DNA of 64,000 nt, from positions 1,178,001-1,242,000 of the forward strand of contig CAWDZG010000002.1 of NCBI GenBank assembly GCA_963806955.1. Direction: 5' to 3'. Positions 8,950 through 17,921 of the stretch are shown piece after piece. This stretch comes from Gaiellasilicea sp963806955 (GTDB taxonomy: Bacteria; Actinomycetota; Thermoleophilia; Gaiellales; Gaiellaceae). A program made the position numbers and the translations under genes. The notes below the pieces were generated by a model, which saw only the letters and a program-made list of their open reading frames with translations, ran no database searches and was not told the DNA's origin. Each line of letters starts with the position of its first letter. Position 1 is the stretch's first letter.

Positions 8950-10078
8950 ATGGCGTACGAGTTCAAGCTGCCCGACCTCGGCGAGGGCCTGACCGAGGGC
9001 GAGATCGCCCGCTGGCTCGTCAGCGAGGGCCAGGAGCTCGCCGAGGACGACCCGCTCGTCGAGATCGCGACCGACAAGACGACGGTCGAGATCCCGTCGC
9101 CGGCTGCCGGAAAGGTCACGAAGATCCTCGTCGCCGAGGGCGCCGTCGTCCCGGTCGGCACCGTGCTCGTCGTGATCGGCGGCGACGCACCCGCGGCGAG
9201 TGAGCCGTCGCGCCCCGAGCCGGCGCCGGCTCCGCTCGAGCCGAAGCTCGAGCCGAAGAGAGAAAGTGTCTATCAGTCACAAGCTCGCGTGCAGGTCACG
9301 CCGCTCGTCCGCCGCGTGGCGCAGGAGCTCGGCGTCGATCTGGCTCAACTGAGCGGCACGGGGCCGAACGGGCGCATCACTCGAGGACGACGTCCGCGGC
9401 GCGGCCGGAGGTGAGCTTGTGACTGATAGACACAAGCCCACCGAGGGGCGGCGCGAGCCGGTGCGCGGGGTGCGGCGGCAGATCGTCGAGCATCTGACGC
9501 GCGCGCACCGGGAGGTTCCTGCGGTCACCTTCGTCGAGGAGTGCGACTTCACCGACCTCGACACGAAGCAGCTGCTGCCGCTGACCCTGAAGGCCGTCGC
9601 CGCGTCGCTGCAGGAGTTCCCCGAGCTGAACGCCCGTCTCGACGGCGAGGAGATCGTCTACCTCGACCGCTACGACCTCGGCGTGGCCGTCCAGACCGAG
9701 CAGGGCCTCGTCGTGCCCGTCGTGCGCGGCTGCGACGCCCGCTCGGCCGACGAGCTCGCAGTCGAGGTCGCGCGCCTCGCCGAGGCCGCGCGCGACGGCG
9801 CGCTGAAGCCGGAGGAGCTGCGCGGCGGCACCTTCACCGTGACGAGCGCGGGCAAGCTCGGCGGCCTGCTCGTGACGCCGCTCGTCAACCATCCCGAGGT
9901 CGGCATCCTCGGTATCCACCGGATCGGCCCACGCCCCGTCGTCCGTGACGACGCGGTCGTCGTTCGCCGTGTCGGCAACGTCTCGGTCACGTTCGACCAC
10001 CGCGTCGTCGACGGGGCGCGGGCGGCGGCGTTCACACTCGATGTGATCGCGCGCCTCGAGTCCGGCCTCTCCTCCTAG
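8950..10078 (+). CDS. 2-oxoacid dehydrogenase E2 (lipoamide acyltransferase), frame broken
   Basis: Core acyltransferase of the complex. Residues 1-80 form a lipoyl domain with the modified lysine at 43 (EIATDKTTVE). A Pro/Glu linker leads to the E3/E1-binding domain (TPLVRRVAQELGVDL, SGTGPNGRIT) and then the catalytic domain with TFDHRVVDG near the C-terminus holding the active histidine. The frame breaks near 9381, where one extra base separates GRIT from EDDVRGAAGGEL. The catalytic domain is short, about 220 residues. A perfect 21-bp inverted repeat brackets the peripheral-subunit-binding domain. Convergent with the CHRD gene, stops overlapping by four bases. Confidence 0.85.
9266..9433. 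repeat. perfect 21-bp inverted repeat inside the E2 gene
   Basis: Arm 9266-9286 (GTGTCTATCAGTCACAAGCT plus C) is the exact reverse complement of 9413-9433, with 126 bases between. The arms are about half A+T in a 70% G+C gene. The whole unit is 168 bases, a multiple of three, and coincides with the peripheral-subunit-binding domain. I know of no family reason for such symmetry in E2 coding DNA. Confidence 0.8.
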
Positions 10079-10635
10079 TCGTCGTCCTCTTCCTCGTCGT
10101 GGTCGCCGTGGCCGCGGTCGTTGATCTGGGCGCGGATCTCTCCGCCCGGCCACTTGGTCGAGTGGACGTTCGCGTACGCGTGCCCGGCCCGCATGGCGGC
10201 CAGGATCTCCGCGATGTTCCCCGGCTCGATCCCCTGCGCGAGCGGTCCGACGACGCTGCTCGCGCCGACCGTGCCGGTCACCGTCCCCGACTGCGGGCAC
10301 GCCGGCGTCCCCGCCGGGCCGTTGCCGAGATTGCTGCAGAGGAAGAACGAGACGCCGCCGTTGATCGCCCGCTTGCCGAAGTGGACGTGAGCCTGCTGCA
10401 CCGTTCCCTCCAGCCCGGAGTACGACAGCTCGTAGGCGATCGTCGAGCCGTCCTTCGACAGGCGCGCCTCGAACGACCCCGTCCCCACCGTCGACACGTC
10501 CAGGTTCTCCTGGTAGCCCGTGAGCGGGCTGCCCTTGAAGTTCTTACTGCCCCCACCGGCGATCGCGTAGGAGCCCACGCCGAGCAGTGCGACCACGCCT
10601 GCCACGGCGACCACCCTGAGTGCGAGCTTCGACAT
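10075..10635 (-). CDS. exported CHRD-domain protein
   Basis: About 186 residues. Signal peptide (KLALRVVAVAGVVALLGVGS), then a CHRD domain: FEARLSKDGSTIAYELSYSG, QQAHVHFGK, ISFFLC-type core and the closing AYANVHSTKWPGGEIRAQI. CHRD domains are beta folds found in chordin and many bacterial surface proteins, with no enzymatic role known. The tail is strongly acidic (DHDEEEDDD). The start chosen is the ATG at 10635 because GGGGAGG lies six bases upstream; a TTG two codons earlier is less likely. Convergent overlap with E2. Confidence 0.85.
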   Translation of the reverse strand: MSKLALRVVAVAGVVALLGVGSYAIAGGGSKNFKGSPLTGYQENLDVSTVGTGSFEARLSKDGSTIAYELSYSGLEGTVQQAHVHFGKRAINGGVSFFLCSNLGNGPAGTPACPQSGTVTGTVGASSVVGPLAQGIEPGNIAEILAAMRAGHAYANVHSTKWPGGEIRAQINDRGHGDHDEEEDDD

Positions 10636-10710
10636 GCACAACCTCCCCGTCGTCGGACGGGCCCGGATGGGCCGTCAGCCCGATCTACGCGGTGGCCGCG
10701 CGATCGGATT

Positions 10711-11004
10711 TCAGGCGGCGGCGAGCTCGGGCAGGTGCGGCTCGAGCATCGCCTCGATCTTCGGCGCGCTCGTGCGCCCGTCGAGGCGGGAGACCGCCTT
10801 GCGGTCCTTGACGAGGACGAGTGTGGGCACGACCGTCACCTCGAACCGCTTCGCGAGCTCGGGGCTCTGGTCGACGTCGACCCGGCGGACGCGCAGGCGC
10901 TCGCGCTCCTTGCGCTCGAGATGGGCGAGCAGGCTCTCCATCCGGCGTGCCGGCCCGGAGCGCTCGGACCAGAAGAACACGAGCAGCGGCCGTTCGTCTG
11001 TCAC
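10711..11004 (-). CDS. thioredoxin-fold protein lacking both active-site cysteines
   Basis: 97 residues with the thioredoxin pattern: LLVFFWSERSGPARRM at the active-site position, VDVDQSPELAKRFEVTVVPTLVLV with the cis-proline, and a closing helix. Where thioredoxins have CGPC the sequence reads SGPA, so it cannot do dithiol exchange. It may be a chaperone-like or binding module. GTG start at 11004 follows AGGAGG by about eight bases. It lies alone on the minus strand beside the CHRD gene. Confidence 0.75.
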   Translation of the reverse strand: MTDERPLLVFFWSERSGPARRMESLLAHLERKERERLRVRRVDVDQSPELAKRFEVTVVPTLVLVKDRKAVSRLDGRTSAPKIEAMLEPHLPELAAA

Positions 11005-11083
11005 TGAATCTCCTCCTGAAGGTCACGCGGGGGGTCGCGTGTTGTATCCCCAGAAAACGCCGCGTCGAAACGCAGGCCGCATC

Positions 11084-11089
11084 TAGACT
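11084..11089 (+). promoter_or_regulatory. -10 hexamer TAGACT
   Basis: Seven bases before ATG 11097 with no ribosome-binding site; predicted leaderless start for the membrane protein and the genes that follow it. Confidence 0.4.
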
Positions 11090-11096
11090 GGCCGCG

Positions 11097-11516
11097 ATGG
11101 GGGACTGGTACACGATCGGGCTCGCGCTCGGGATCGGGACGGCGCTGGGAGCCCTCTTCGCCGGCTTGCTCTCCTCGACCCCGCTCGGCCGGGCTGCGGC
11201 CGTCGTCCTCGCCGGGGCGGGCGGAGCACTCACGGGCGTCGTGATCGAGGACTGGACGGAGATCGCCGCCGGCACGCTCGGCGGTCTCCTCGGGGCTGCG
11301 GCGGCCGTGATCGTCGTCGCCGGCGCTCTCCGCCGTGGCGGCACACGTGGCGGGCTCGCACTGATCGTCGCCGCGGTCGCGACCGGCCTGGCCGCACTCG
11401 CCTTCGTCCCGGCGGCCGGCTACCTGGAGGCGCTCGCGCTCCCGGTGCTCGCCGTGCGGCTTCGCCGTACCCAGGCCGAGCGGTACGCGGGCCTGCGCTC
11501 TCTTGCCCGCGACTGA
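11097..11516 (+). CDS. small membrane protein, four predicted segments
   Basis: 139 residues, almost wholly hydrophobic: segments near 6-25, 32-52, 57-77 and 88-120, rich in Ala, Gly, Leu and Val, with a basic C-terminus (VRLRRTQAERYAGLRSLARD). No family motif is recognised. It overlaps the next gene by 14 bases, so it is probably co-transcribed with the phosphodiesterase and Pcm genes. It could be a structural membrane factor; function unknown. Confidence 0.6.
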   Translation: MGDWYTIGLALGIGTALGALFAGLLSSTPLGRAAAVVLAGAGGALTGVVIEDWTEIAAGTLGGLLGAAAAVIVVAGALRRGGTRGGLALIVAAVATGLAALAFVPAAGYLEALALPVLAVRLRRTQAERYAGLRSLARD

Positions 11517-12834
11517 CGCAGCCGGCCGCAAGCTGATCCTCGTCGTCATCGACGGCCTGACGCCGTCGATGCTCGAGAGCACGCTCGACCGGCGCACCGC
11601 GCCCGCGCTCTCCCTGCTCGCCGAGCACGGCCGCTACAGCCGGGCGATCTCGACGTTCCCCTCGCTGACCCCCGTGTGCCTGTCGGCGCTCGCGACGGGC
11701 GCGCACCCCGACGTGCACGAGATCCCGCATCTCGTCTGGTACCACCGCGGCGAGCGGCGGCTCGTCGAGTACGGCTCGTCGTTCGGCGCGGTCCGCGCGG
11801 CCGGGACGAGGCAGTCGCTGATCGACACGGTCTACGGGCTGAACGCGAGCCATCTCGGCAGCCGTGCCGTCACGGTCTACGAGGCGCTCGAGGACGCAGG
11901 CTTGATCGCGGCCGCCGTGAACATCACCTGCTACCGCGGCCGCCACCCCCACAGCCCGACGGTCCCCTTCCTGACCCGGCCTGCGCTCGGGCCGAGCCGC
12001 TTCTTCTTCTACAACCTCTTCCAGTCCGACGCGACGGGCGCGCCGCTCTCGGTGCTGAACCGCCCGCGCGGGACGATCGACGCGTACGCCGCCGCGGTCG
12101 GGCGCTGGCTGGTCACCCGCGACGGCTTCGACTTCCTCGTCTTCTACCTCTCCGACTACGACTACGCCTCGCACGCGCAGGGGCCGGACGCTGCGCACGC
12201 TGCGCTCGCCCGCTGCGACGATGCGGTCGGGACGCTGATCGAGGCCGCGGGCGGTGCGGACGAGTTCCTCCAGCGGTACGCCGTCATCCTCTGCTCCGAC
12301 CACGGACAGACGCCCGTGAGCGAGGTGGCCCGGCTGCAGGACACGTTCCCGGAGTCGCTCGTGACCGCGTCGAACCGCGCCGGGATGGTCTACACGGACG
12401 GCGACCCGGGCGAGCTCGCCACGAGGCTCGACGGCAACCCGGCCGTCGAGGTCGTCCTCTGGCGCGAGGACGACACGGCGGTGGCGCGGCGGGAGGGGGA
12501 GGAGCTTCGCTTCACGCCCACCGAGTCGAGCGGCGATGCGTCGATCCTCGACCACCCGCAGGGCCTCGAGCGCGCCTGGGCCGCGCTCGCGAACCCGAAC
12601 GCGGGCGAGCTGGTCGTCTCGGCCGCCGCGGGCTGGGAGTTCGCCGACCTCGGCGGCCGCCACCACGCGGGCGGTGGCTCGCACGGCTCGCTCCTCGCGG
12701 GCGACTCGGAGGTGCCGATGCTCACCGTCGGCCTCGACGTCCAGCCCGGCTCGATCGTCGAGGTACTGCCGGCCGTCCTCGGACACTTCGGCGTTGCCGC
12801 TCCGGCGTACGCCCGGACGCTTGCACCCGCTTGA
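11503..12834 (+). CDS. alkaline phosphatase-superfamily phosphodiesterase/nucleotide pyrophosphatase
   Basis: 443 residues with the two-zinc site of the type I phosphodiesterase superfamily: VVIDGLTP with the first Asp at 17, nucleophile region ISTFPSLTPV, then YLSDYDYASHAQGPD, the SDHGQTP motif and a late histidine in HHAGGGSHGS. Such enzymes cleave phosphodiester or pyrophosphate bonds or act as phosphoglycerol transferases; no signal peptide is seen, so the site of action is uncertain. TTG start at 11503 overlaps the previous gene; the stop overlaps the TTG of pcm. Confidence 0.8.
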   Translation: MPATDAAGRKLILVVIDGLTPSMLESTLDRRTAPALSLLAEHGRYSRAISTFPSLTPVCLSALATGAHPDVHEIPHLVWYHRGERRLVEYGSSFGAVRAAGTRQSLIDTVYGLNASHLGSRAVTVYEALEDAGLIAAAVNITCYRGRHPHSPTVPFLTRPALGPSRFFFYNLFQSDATGAPLSVLNRPRGTIDAYAAAVGRWLVTRDGFDFLVFYLSDYDYASHAQGPDAAHAALARCDDAVGTLIEAAGGADEFLQRYAVILCSDHGQTPVSEVARLQDTFPESLVTASNRAGMVYTDGDPGELATRLDGNPAVEVVLWREDDTAVARREGEELRFTPTESSGDASILDHPQGLERAWAALANPNAGELVVSAAAGWEFADLGGRHHAGGGSHGSLLAGDSEVPMLTVGLDVQPGSIVEVLPAVLGHFGVAAPAYARTLAPA

Positions 12835-13472
12835 GCGCCGGCACGGAGCTCGCGGAGCAGCTGCGCCGCCACGGGATCGAGGACGACGCCGTGCTCGACG
12901 CGATCGCCCGCGTGCCGCGCGAGCGCTTCGTGGCGTCCGAGCTCGCAGAGCGTGCGTACGAGAACCGCGCGCTGCCGATCGGCCACGGCCAGACGATCTC
13001 GCAGCCGTTCATGGTCGCCGCGATCTGCGCCGCGCTCGAGCTCCGAAGAGGCGAGCGCGTCCTCGACGTGGGCACGGGCTCCGGCTATCAGGCCGCGGTC
13101 CTCGCCGAGCTCGGAGCAGACGTGGTCACGATCGAGCGGGTGCCGGAGCTCGCGGAGCGGGCCCGCGACACCCTCGCCGCCGCGGGCTACGAGCGGGTCG
13201 AGGTCCGGGTCGGCGACGGCTCGCAGGGCGTCCCCGACCGCGCCCCGTTCGACGGGATCGCTGTCGCAGCGGCGGCGCCCGCTCCACCCACGGCGCTGGT
13301 CGAGCAGCTCCGTCCGGGCGGCCGCCTGGTCGTCCCCGTCGGGCCTCCCGAGGGCCAGTGGCTGGAGCTCGTCGTCCGCGGCGAGCGCGGTCCGGTGCGG
13401 CAGCGCCTGATGCCGTGCGTCTTCGTCCCCCTGATCGGCACGGATGGGTTCGACGGGCGGAAGGCCGGGTAG
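12831..13472 (+). CDS. pcm: protein-L-isoaspartate O-methyltransferase
   Basis: Repairs isoaspartyl residues in aged proteins by SAM-dependent carboxyl methylation. 213 residues, the usual length. The family signature PIGHGQTISQPFMVA (49-63) is followed by the SAM loop VLDVGTGSGYQAAVLAEL (77-94), the acidic strand DVVTIERVPEL and a VPVGPPEGQWLELV end. TTG start at 12831 overlaps the stop of the phosphodiesterase gene by four bases, so translation is coupled. Confidence 0.9.
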   Translation: MSAGTELAEQLRRHGIEDDAVLDAIARVPRERFVASELAERAYENRALPIGHGQTISQPFMVAAICAALELRRGERVLDVGTGSGYQAAVLAELGADVVTIERVPELAERARDTLAAAGYERVEVRVGDGSQGVPDRAPFDGIAVAAAAPAPPTALVEQLRPGGRLVVPVGPPEGQWLELVVRGERGPVRQRLMPCVFVPLIGTDGFDGRKAG

Positions 13473-13481
13473 GAGACGCTC

Positions 13482-13820
13482 GTGGGGGGTCGTCTGGCAT
13501 CGTCGCTACTGCGCGCACCCGTGCTCGTGCGCGGCATCCGTCTCGGCGAGGTCGAGAGCGTCCTCCTCGACAACGACTCGACGCGGATCCTCGGCTTCGA
13601 CGTGCTGTGCGGCGACGGCTCGAACAGGTTCCTGCCGTTCTCGACCGCCCGGATGGCCCAAGCCGCGATCGAGATCGACAGCGCCCTGACACTGCTCGAT
13701 CGCCGCGAGCTCGAGTTCTACGTCAGCCGCAGTCGCCCGCTCGCCCGGGTGCCCGAGCTGGCGGGCGCCGTCGTCGAGCCCGGCGGCGAGCTCGTCGTTC
13801 CGCTCGGCACGCGCTGCTAG
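13482..13820 (+). CDS. PRC-barrel-like domain protein
   Basis: 112 residues. LRAPVLVRGIRLGEVESVLL followed by STRILGFDVLCGDGSNRFLPF is the pattern of a PRC-barrel, a small beta barrel used in RNA processing and photosynthetic reaction centres but common in Actinobacteria in undefined roles. GTG start with AGGAG seven bases before. Probably a continuation of the upstream operon (9-base gap). Confidence 0.6.
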   Translation: MGGRLASSLLRAPVLVRGIRLGEVESVLLDNDSTRILGFDVLCGDGSNRFLPFSTARMAQAAIEIDSALTLLDRRELEFYVSRSRPLARVPELAGAVVEPGGELVVPLGTRC

Positions 13821-13833
13821 GTTCCCCGCGGTC

Positions 13834-14286
13834 ATGCAGCGCTCCTCCGCAGTCCTCTCCGGTGGCGCCCGGGCTCGCGCCGCGCTCGCCCGGCGCCAGA
13901 ACTGGCTGCAGCTGGGACGGTTCTCGGCGGTCGGCGCCAGCGGCTACGTCGTCAACCTGGCGGTGTACGCGCTGCTGCTGAAGGGAGCGGGTCTCCACTA
14001 TCTGCTCGCGGCGACCGGGTCCTTCCTCGTCGCCGTCTCGAACAACTACACCTGGAACCGGCTCTGGACGTTCCGCGGTCAGCGCGGCCACGTCGGCTAC
14101 CAGGGCCTTCGCTTCCTCGTCGTCTCGACGGTCGCGCTCGTGGCGAACCTCGTGCTGCTCCTGCTGATCGTGGACGTGCTCGGGATCGGCAAGCTGCTGG
14201 CGCAGGCGGTTGCGATCGTGCTCGTCACCCCGCTCAACTTCGTCGGGAACAAGCTCTGGTCGTTCGGGCGACGCTCCCGGCCCTAG
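13834..14286 (+). CDS. GtrA-family membrane protein
   Basis: 150 residues, four predicted membrane segments and the GtrA wording QLGRFSAVGASGYVVNLAVY, NNYTWNRLWTFRG and NFVGNKLWSF. GtrA proteins are thought to help flip or deliver polyprenyl-linked sugars across the membrane. The two following genes are multi-membrane glycosyltransferases, which supports a role in cell-envelope glycan building. A TAGGTT hexamer lies ten bases before the ATG. Confidence 0.85.
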   Translation: MQRSSAVLSGGARARAALARRQNWLQLGRFSAVGASGYVVNLAVYALLLKGAGLHYLLAATGSFLVAVSNNYTWNRLWTFRGQRGHVGYQGLRFLVVSTVALVANLVLLLLIVDVLGIGKLLAQAVAIVLVTPLNFVGNKLWSFGRRSRP

Positions 14287-15998
14287 CTGCGGCGCTGCTC
14301 TTCGCCGCGTCCGCGCCCGCGGCGACCGGTCCGACCGAGCCCGTCTACGACGACGACGGCAGGCTCGTCGAGACCCCGTTCGTGCCGCCGGAGGGTGCGG
14401 CTCGGCTGACCGAGAGCCAGGCAACTTCGATCCTGCTGCGCCACCCGAAGGTGGCCGACTGGCTCGAGCGCTACCCGCCCAGGCCGCAGACGGATGCCGA
14501 GTACCGGCCCGCCACCGACGAGTGGGTGATCAAGGCGTGGTCGGGCAAGGCCGGACAGATCGTCCTCGGCAAGGTGGACGACGACTCCGGCGACGTGCGC
14601 GAAGCCTGGACCGGCCCACAGGTCGCCTGGTCGATGGCCCGCGGCGGCGCAGGGGCGTTCGGGGGCAAGACGATCAACGGGGTTTGGCTGTGGCTCTCCT
14701 TCTGCGCGCTCTTCTTCGTCGGGCTCGCAGACCTGCGACGCCCCTTGTCGCTCCGGAACGTCGACCTGCTGGTGCTGCTCTCCTTCTCGATCTCACTGCG
14801 CTTCTTCAACGAGGGCCAGATCTTCTGGAGCGTGCCGCTCGCGTACCCGCCGCTCGTCTACCTGCTCGCCCGCTGTGTCTGGATCGCCCGGCGCAACCGG
14901 CCGCCGCGGGCCTCGCGCCCGGTCTGGCCCGTGTGGCTGCTGGCCGGCATGTGCGTCTTCCTCGCCGGCTTCCGCGTCGGGCTCAACGTCGAGGCGCAAC
15001 GCAGCGTGATCGACGTCGGCTTCGCGGGCGTCGTGGGTGCCCAGCGGATCGCGAACGGCGAGATGCCGTACGGGCACATGCCGGTGCAGGAGAACCAGGA
15101 GCCATGCGGGACGGCGGACGCCGAGGGCGAGATCCGCGAGCGGATCCAGACCAACGGGCGCTGCGAGGCGTCGAACCCGCGGGGAGACACGTACGGGCCG
15201 GTGTCGTATCTGTCCTACCTGCCCGGATACGCGGTCTTCGGCTGGAGCGGGAAGTGGGACGAGCTGTGGGCCGCCCATGCGACCTCGCTGCTCTTCGACG
15301 GCCTCTGCCTGCTCGGGCTCGCGCTCGTCGGGCGGCGGTACGGTGGCGGACGGCTCGCGGCCACGCTCGCGTTCGCCTGGGTGGCGTATCCCTTCACGCT
15401 CTACGCGTCGAACTCGAACACGAACGACGCGATCATGCCGGCCTTCCTGATCTGGGGGTTCTGGCTCGCCTCCTCCGCCTCGGCGCGCGGCGCGGCGGTC
15501 GCGCTCGCCGGCTGGACGAAGTTCGCCGCGCTCCTGCTGGCGCCGCTCTGGCTCTCGTACCCCGGTGGCTGGCGGGCGCCTGTGCGCCGCTACGCGCTCG
15601 CGTTTGCGGGTGCGACTCTCGCCGCCTTCACCGTCCTCCTGCTCGAGCCGGAGCCCCTGCACGCCGCGCGGGTCTTCGCCGAGCGCACGTTCGGCTTCCA
15701 GCTCGACCGCGACTCGCCCTTCTCGCTCTGGGGCTGGGGGCAGTACCGCGCGGCCGGCGTCCCCGACCTGCACGTGGTGCAGCAGGTGCTGCAGGTGCTG
15801 CTCGTCGCGGGGGCGCTGCTCGTCGCGTTCCTGCCCCGCCGCAAGTCGATCCTCCAGCTGGCGGCCCTGACTGCCGCCGTCCTGATCGGCTTCGAGCTCG
15901 TGCTGACGCACTGGTTCTATCTCTACATCCCGTGGTTCTTCCCCTTCGTCGCCTTCGCTCTCCTCTACCGGCGTGATCCGGCGGCGACGGTTCACTGA
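14256..15998 (+). CDS. multi-membrane glycosyltransferase-like protein
   Basis: About 575 residues with an N-terminal signal-like stretch (LAAALLFAASAPAAT from 14283), an extracytoplasmic region, then about ten hydrophobic segments with acidic/charged loops (RDSPFSLWGWGQYR), as in polyprenyl-phosphate-sugar-dependent GT-C transferases. No ATG/GTG/TTG precedes the signal-like stretch in frame; CTG at 14256 is a guess and the first conventional start is GTG 14382. Overlaps the following GT-C gene by 26 bases. Sugar and acceptor are unknown. Confidence 0.65.
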   Translation: MVVRATLPALAAALLFAASAPAATGPTEPVYDDDGRLVETPFVPPEGAARLTESQATSILLRHPKVADWLERYPPRPQTDAEYRPATDEWVIKAWSGKAGQIVLGKVDDDSGDVREAWTGPQVAWSMARGGAGAFGGKTINGVWLWLSFCALFFVGLADLRRPLSLRNVDLLVLLSFSISLRFFNEGQIFWSVPLAYPPLVYLLARCVWIARRNRPPRASRPVWPVWLLAGMCVFLAGFRVGLNVEAQRSVIDVGFAGVVGAQRIANGEMPYGHMPVQENQEPCGTADAEGEIRERIQTNGRCEASNPRGDTYGPVSYLSYLPGYAVFGWSGKWDELWAAHATSLLFDGLCLLGLALVGRRYGGGRLAATLAFAWVAYPFTLYASNSNTNDAIMPAFLIWGFWLASSASARGAAVALAGWTKFAALLLAPLWLSYPGGWRAPVRRYALAFAGATLAAFTVLLLEPEPLHAARVFAERTFGFQLDRDSPFSLWGWGQYRAAGVPDLHVVQQVLQVLLVAGALLVAFLPRRKSILQLAALTAAVLIGFELVLTHWFYLYIPWFFPFVAFALLYRRDPAATVH

Positions 15999-17179
15999 GC
16001 TCGCCGCCCTCGGGGCGGTCGCGCTCTTCCTCGGCTCCTGGGCGGTGCTCCACACGGGCTGGTACGACGACGAGGAGATCGTCGACACGCCCGTGTACGC
16101 GAAGTACGGGAACGCGATCGCCGACGGCGCGGTGCCGTACCGCGATGTCGAGCCCGAGTACCCGCCGGGAGCGCTGCCCGCGTTCGTCGTGCCGGCGCTC
16201 CTGAGCGAGGGCGAGGAGGGCTTCCGCGACGCGTTCGAGTGGCTGATGCTGCTCTGCGGAGTCGTGCTCGTTGTCGCAGTGGCCGTCACGCTCGCCGGGC
16301 TCGGTGCGTCGCGCGCGCACACCGCAGCGGCGCTCGGGCTCGTCGGCGGGTTCCCCCTCCTGCTGGGCTCGGTGGTGCTGACGCGGTTCGACCTCTATCC
16401 GGCCGCGCTCGTCGCGGCGGCGCTCGCGGCGCTCGTGCACGGACGCGACCGGCTCGGCTCCGGCCTGCTCGGCGCCGCGGTGGCGGTGAAGCTCTACCCG
16501 GGCGTGCTCGTGCCGCTCGCGGTCGCGTACGTCTGGCGCCGTCACGGCCGGCGCGAGGCGCTCGTGTGCCTCGGCATCGCGGTCGGGGTGGTCGTGCTCG
16601 TGTTCGCACCGTTCCTCGTCGTGGCGCCCGACGGAGTTGCCCACAGCATCGGCCGGCAGCTGTCGCGGCCGCTGCAGATCGAGAGCCTCGGCGCGGCGCT
16701 CTTCCTGGCCGCACATCACCTGCTCGGGCTCGAGGTCGAGATGCGCTCGGGGCACGGCTCCCAGAACCTGCACGCGACCGGCACGGCCGTCGCCGCGGTC
16801 CTGCTCAGCGCCGTGCAGGTCGCCGTGCTCGTCTGGATCTGGCTGCGGCGGCCCGGCACCGCCGCCGAGCTCGTGCGCTGGAGCGCAGCGGCGCTCGTCG
16901 CCTTCGTCGCGCTCGGGAAGGTGCTCTCGCCCCAGTTCCTGATCTGGCTCGTCCCCGTCGCGCCACTCGTCGCCGGGCTCCGCGGCCTGCGGGCGGCGAC
17001 GCTCCTCGCGGGCGCGCTCGTGCTGACCCAGCTCTGGTTTCCCGTCCCGCTACTGGGAGCTCGCACGCGAGCTCGCGCCGCTCCCTTCGACGCTCGTGCT
17101 CGTGCGCGACCTCGCCCTCGTCGGCGTGCTCGTGCTGCTCGTCAGGGAAAGTCGACGCGAATCGACTCGATCGCCGTAG
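15973..17179 (+). CDS. GT87/DUF2029-type mannosyltransferase-like membrane protein, frame broken
   Basis: About 400 residues, ten membrane segments and the GT87 features: DTPVYAKYGNAIADGAVPYRD, EYPPGALPAF, LTRFDLYPAALV, AVKLYPGVLVPLA and SPQFLIWLVPVAP. These enzymes use polyprenyl-phosphate mannose in envelope glycan building. The frame breaks near 17042 where one extra C in tttcccg turns SRYWELARELAPLPSTLVLV into an out-of-frame tail; repaired, it ends at TAG 17177-17179, overlapping the convergent phosphoesterase gene by 38 bases. GTG start overlaps the upstream GT-C gene. Confidence 0.8.
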
Positions 17180-17921
17180 CGCGGCCGTCCGCGCCGCACT
17201 CGATCAGCGCGCCCTCGATCCGGACACCGCCCTCGGCGACCTCGAAGCGGACCGGCATCCCCGTCCGCATCCGGTGGATCGCGAGGTCGGCCTTCACCCC
17301 GATCACCGAGTCGTGCGGGCCGGTCATGCCGACGTCCGTGAGCGCCGCCGTCCCGCCGCGCTGGACGCGCGCGTCGGACGTCTGCACGTGCGTGTGCGTG
17401 CCCAGCACCGCGGTGACCTTGCCGTCGAGCCAGTGCGCGAGCGCGACCTTCTCGCTCGTCGCCTCGGCGTGGACGTCGATCACGATCACGGGCGTGTCCG
17501 CACGGGCCTGCTCGACGAGCCCGTCGATCACCTCGAACATCGACACCGCCGGGGCGAGGAAGAGCGAGCCGAGCACGTTGATCACGGCGACCCGCGTGCC
17601 GTCCGCGGCCGTTCGCACGACGAGGCCGCGGCCGGGCGCGCTCGCCGAGAAGTTCGCCGGACGGATCACCTGCTCGGAGCTGCGGAGGTAGGGGCCGATC
17701 TCGCCACGGCGCCAGGTGTGGTTGCCGAGCGTGACGACGTCGGCGCCGGCGGCAAGCAGCCGCGCAGCCAGCTTCGGCGTGATCCCGACGCCGTCGGCGA
17801 TGTTCTCGCCGTTGACGATGCAGAAGCCGGCGCCGAGCTCCTCCTTCAAGCCGGGGAGCCGTTCCTCGACGGCCCGCCGTCCCGGCGCGCCGACCACGTC
17901 ACCGACGAAGAGGATCTTCAG
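17142..17921 (-). CDS. YmdB-type metallophosphoesterase (TIGR00282 family)
   Basis: Dinuclear-metal phosphodiesterase; the Bacillus member cleaves 2',3'-cyclic nucleotides. Motifs: LKILFVGDVVGAPGR at the very start, FCIVNGENIADG, VVTLGNHTW, VIVIDVHAEATSEK, and AVLGTHTHVQT. Those N-terminal residues require starting at CTG 17921, which overlaps the upstream TGA by four bases; the first conventional start (GTG 17897) would remove the metal aspartate of GDVVG. 259 residues is normal. Co-transcribed with the degenerate M23 gene. Confidence 0.85.
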   Translation of the reverse strand: MKILFVGDVVGAPGRRAVEERLPGLKEELGAGFCIVNGENIADGVGITPKLAARLLAAGADVVTLGNHTWRRGEIGPYLRSSEQVIRPANFSASAPGRGLVVRTAADGTRVAVINVLGSLFLAPAVSMFEVIDGLVEQARADTPVIVIDVHAEATSEKVALAHWLDGKVTAVLGTHTHVQTSDARVQRGGTAALTDVGMTGPHDSVIGVKADLAIHRMRTGMPVRFEVAEGGVRIEGALIECGADGRATAIESIRVDFP

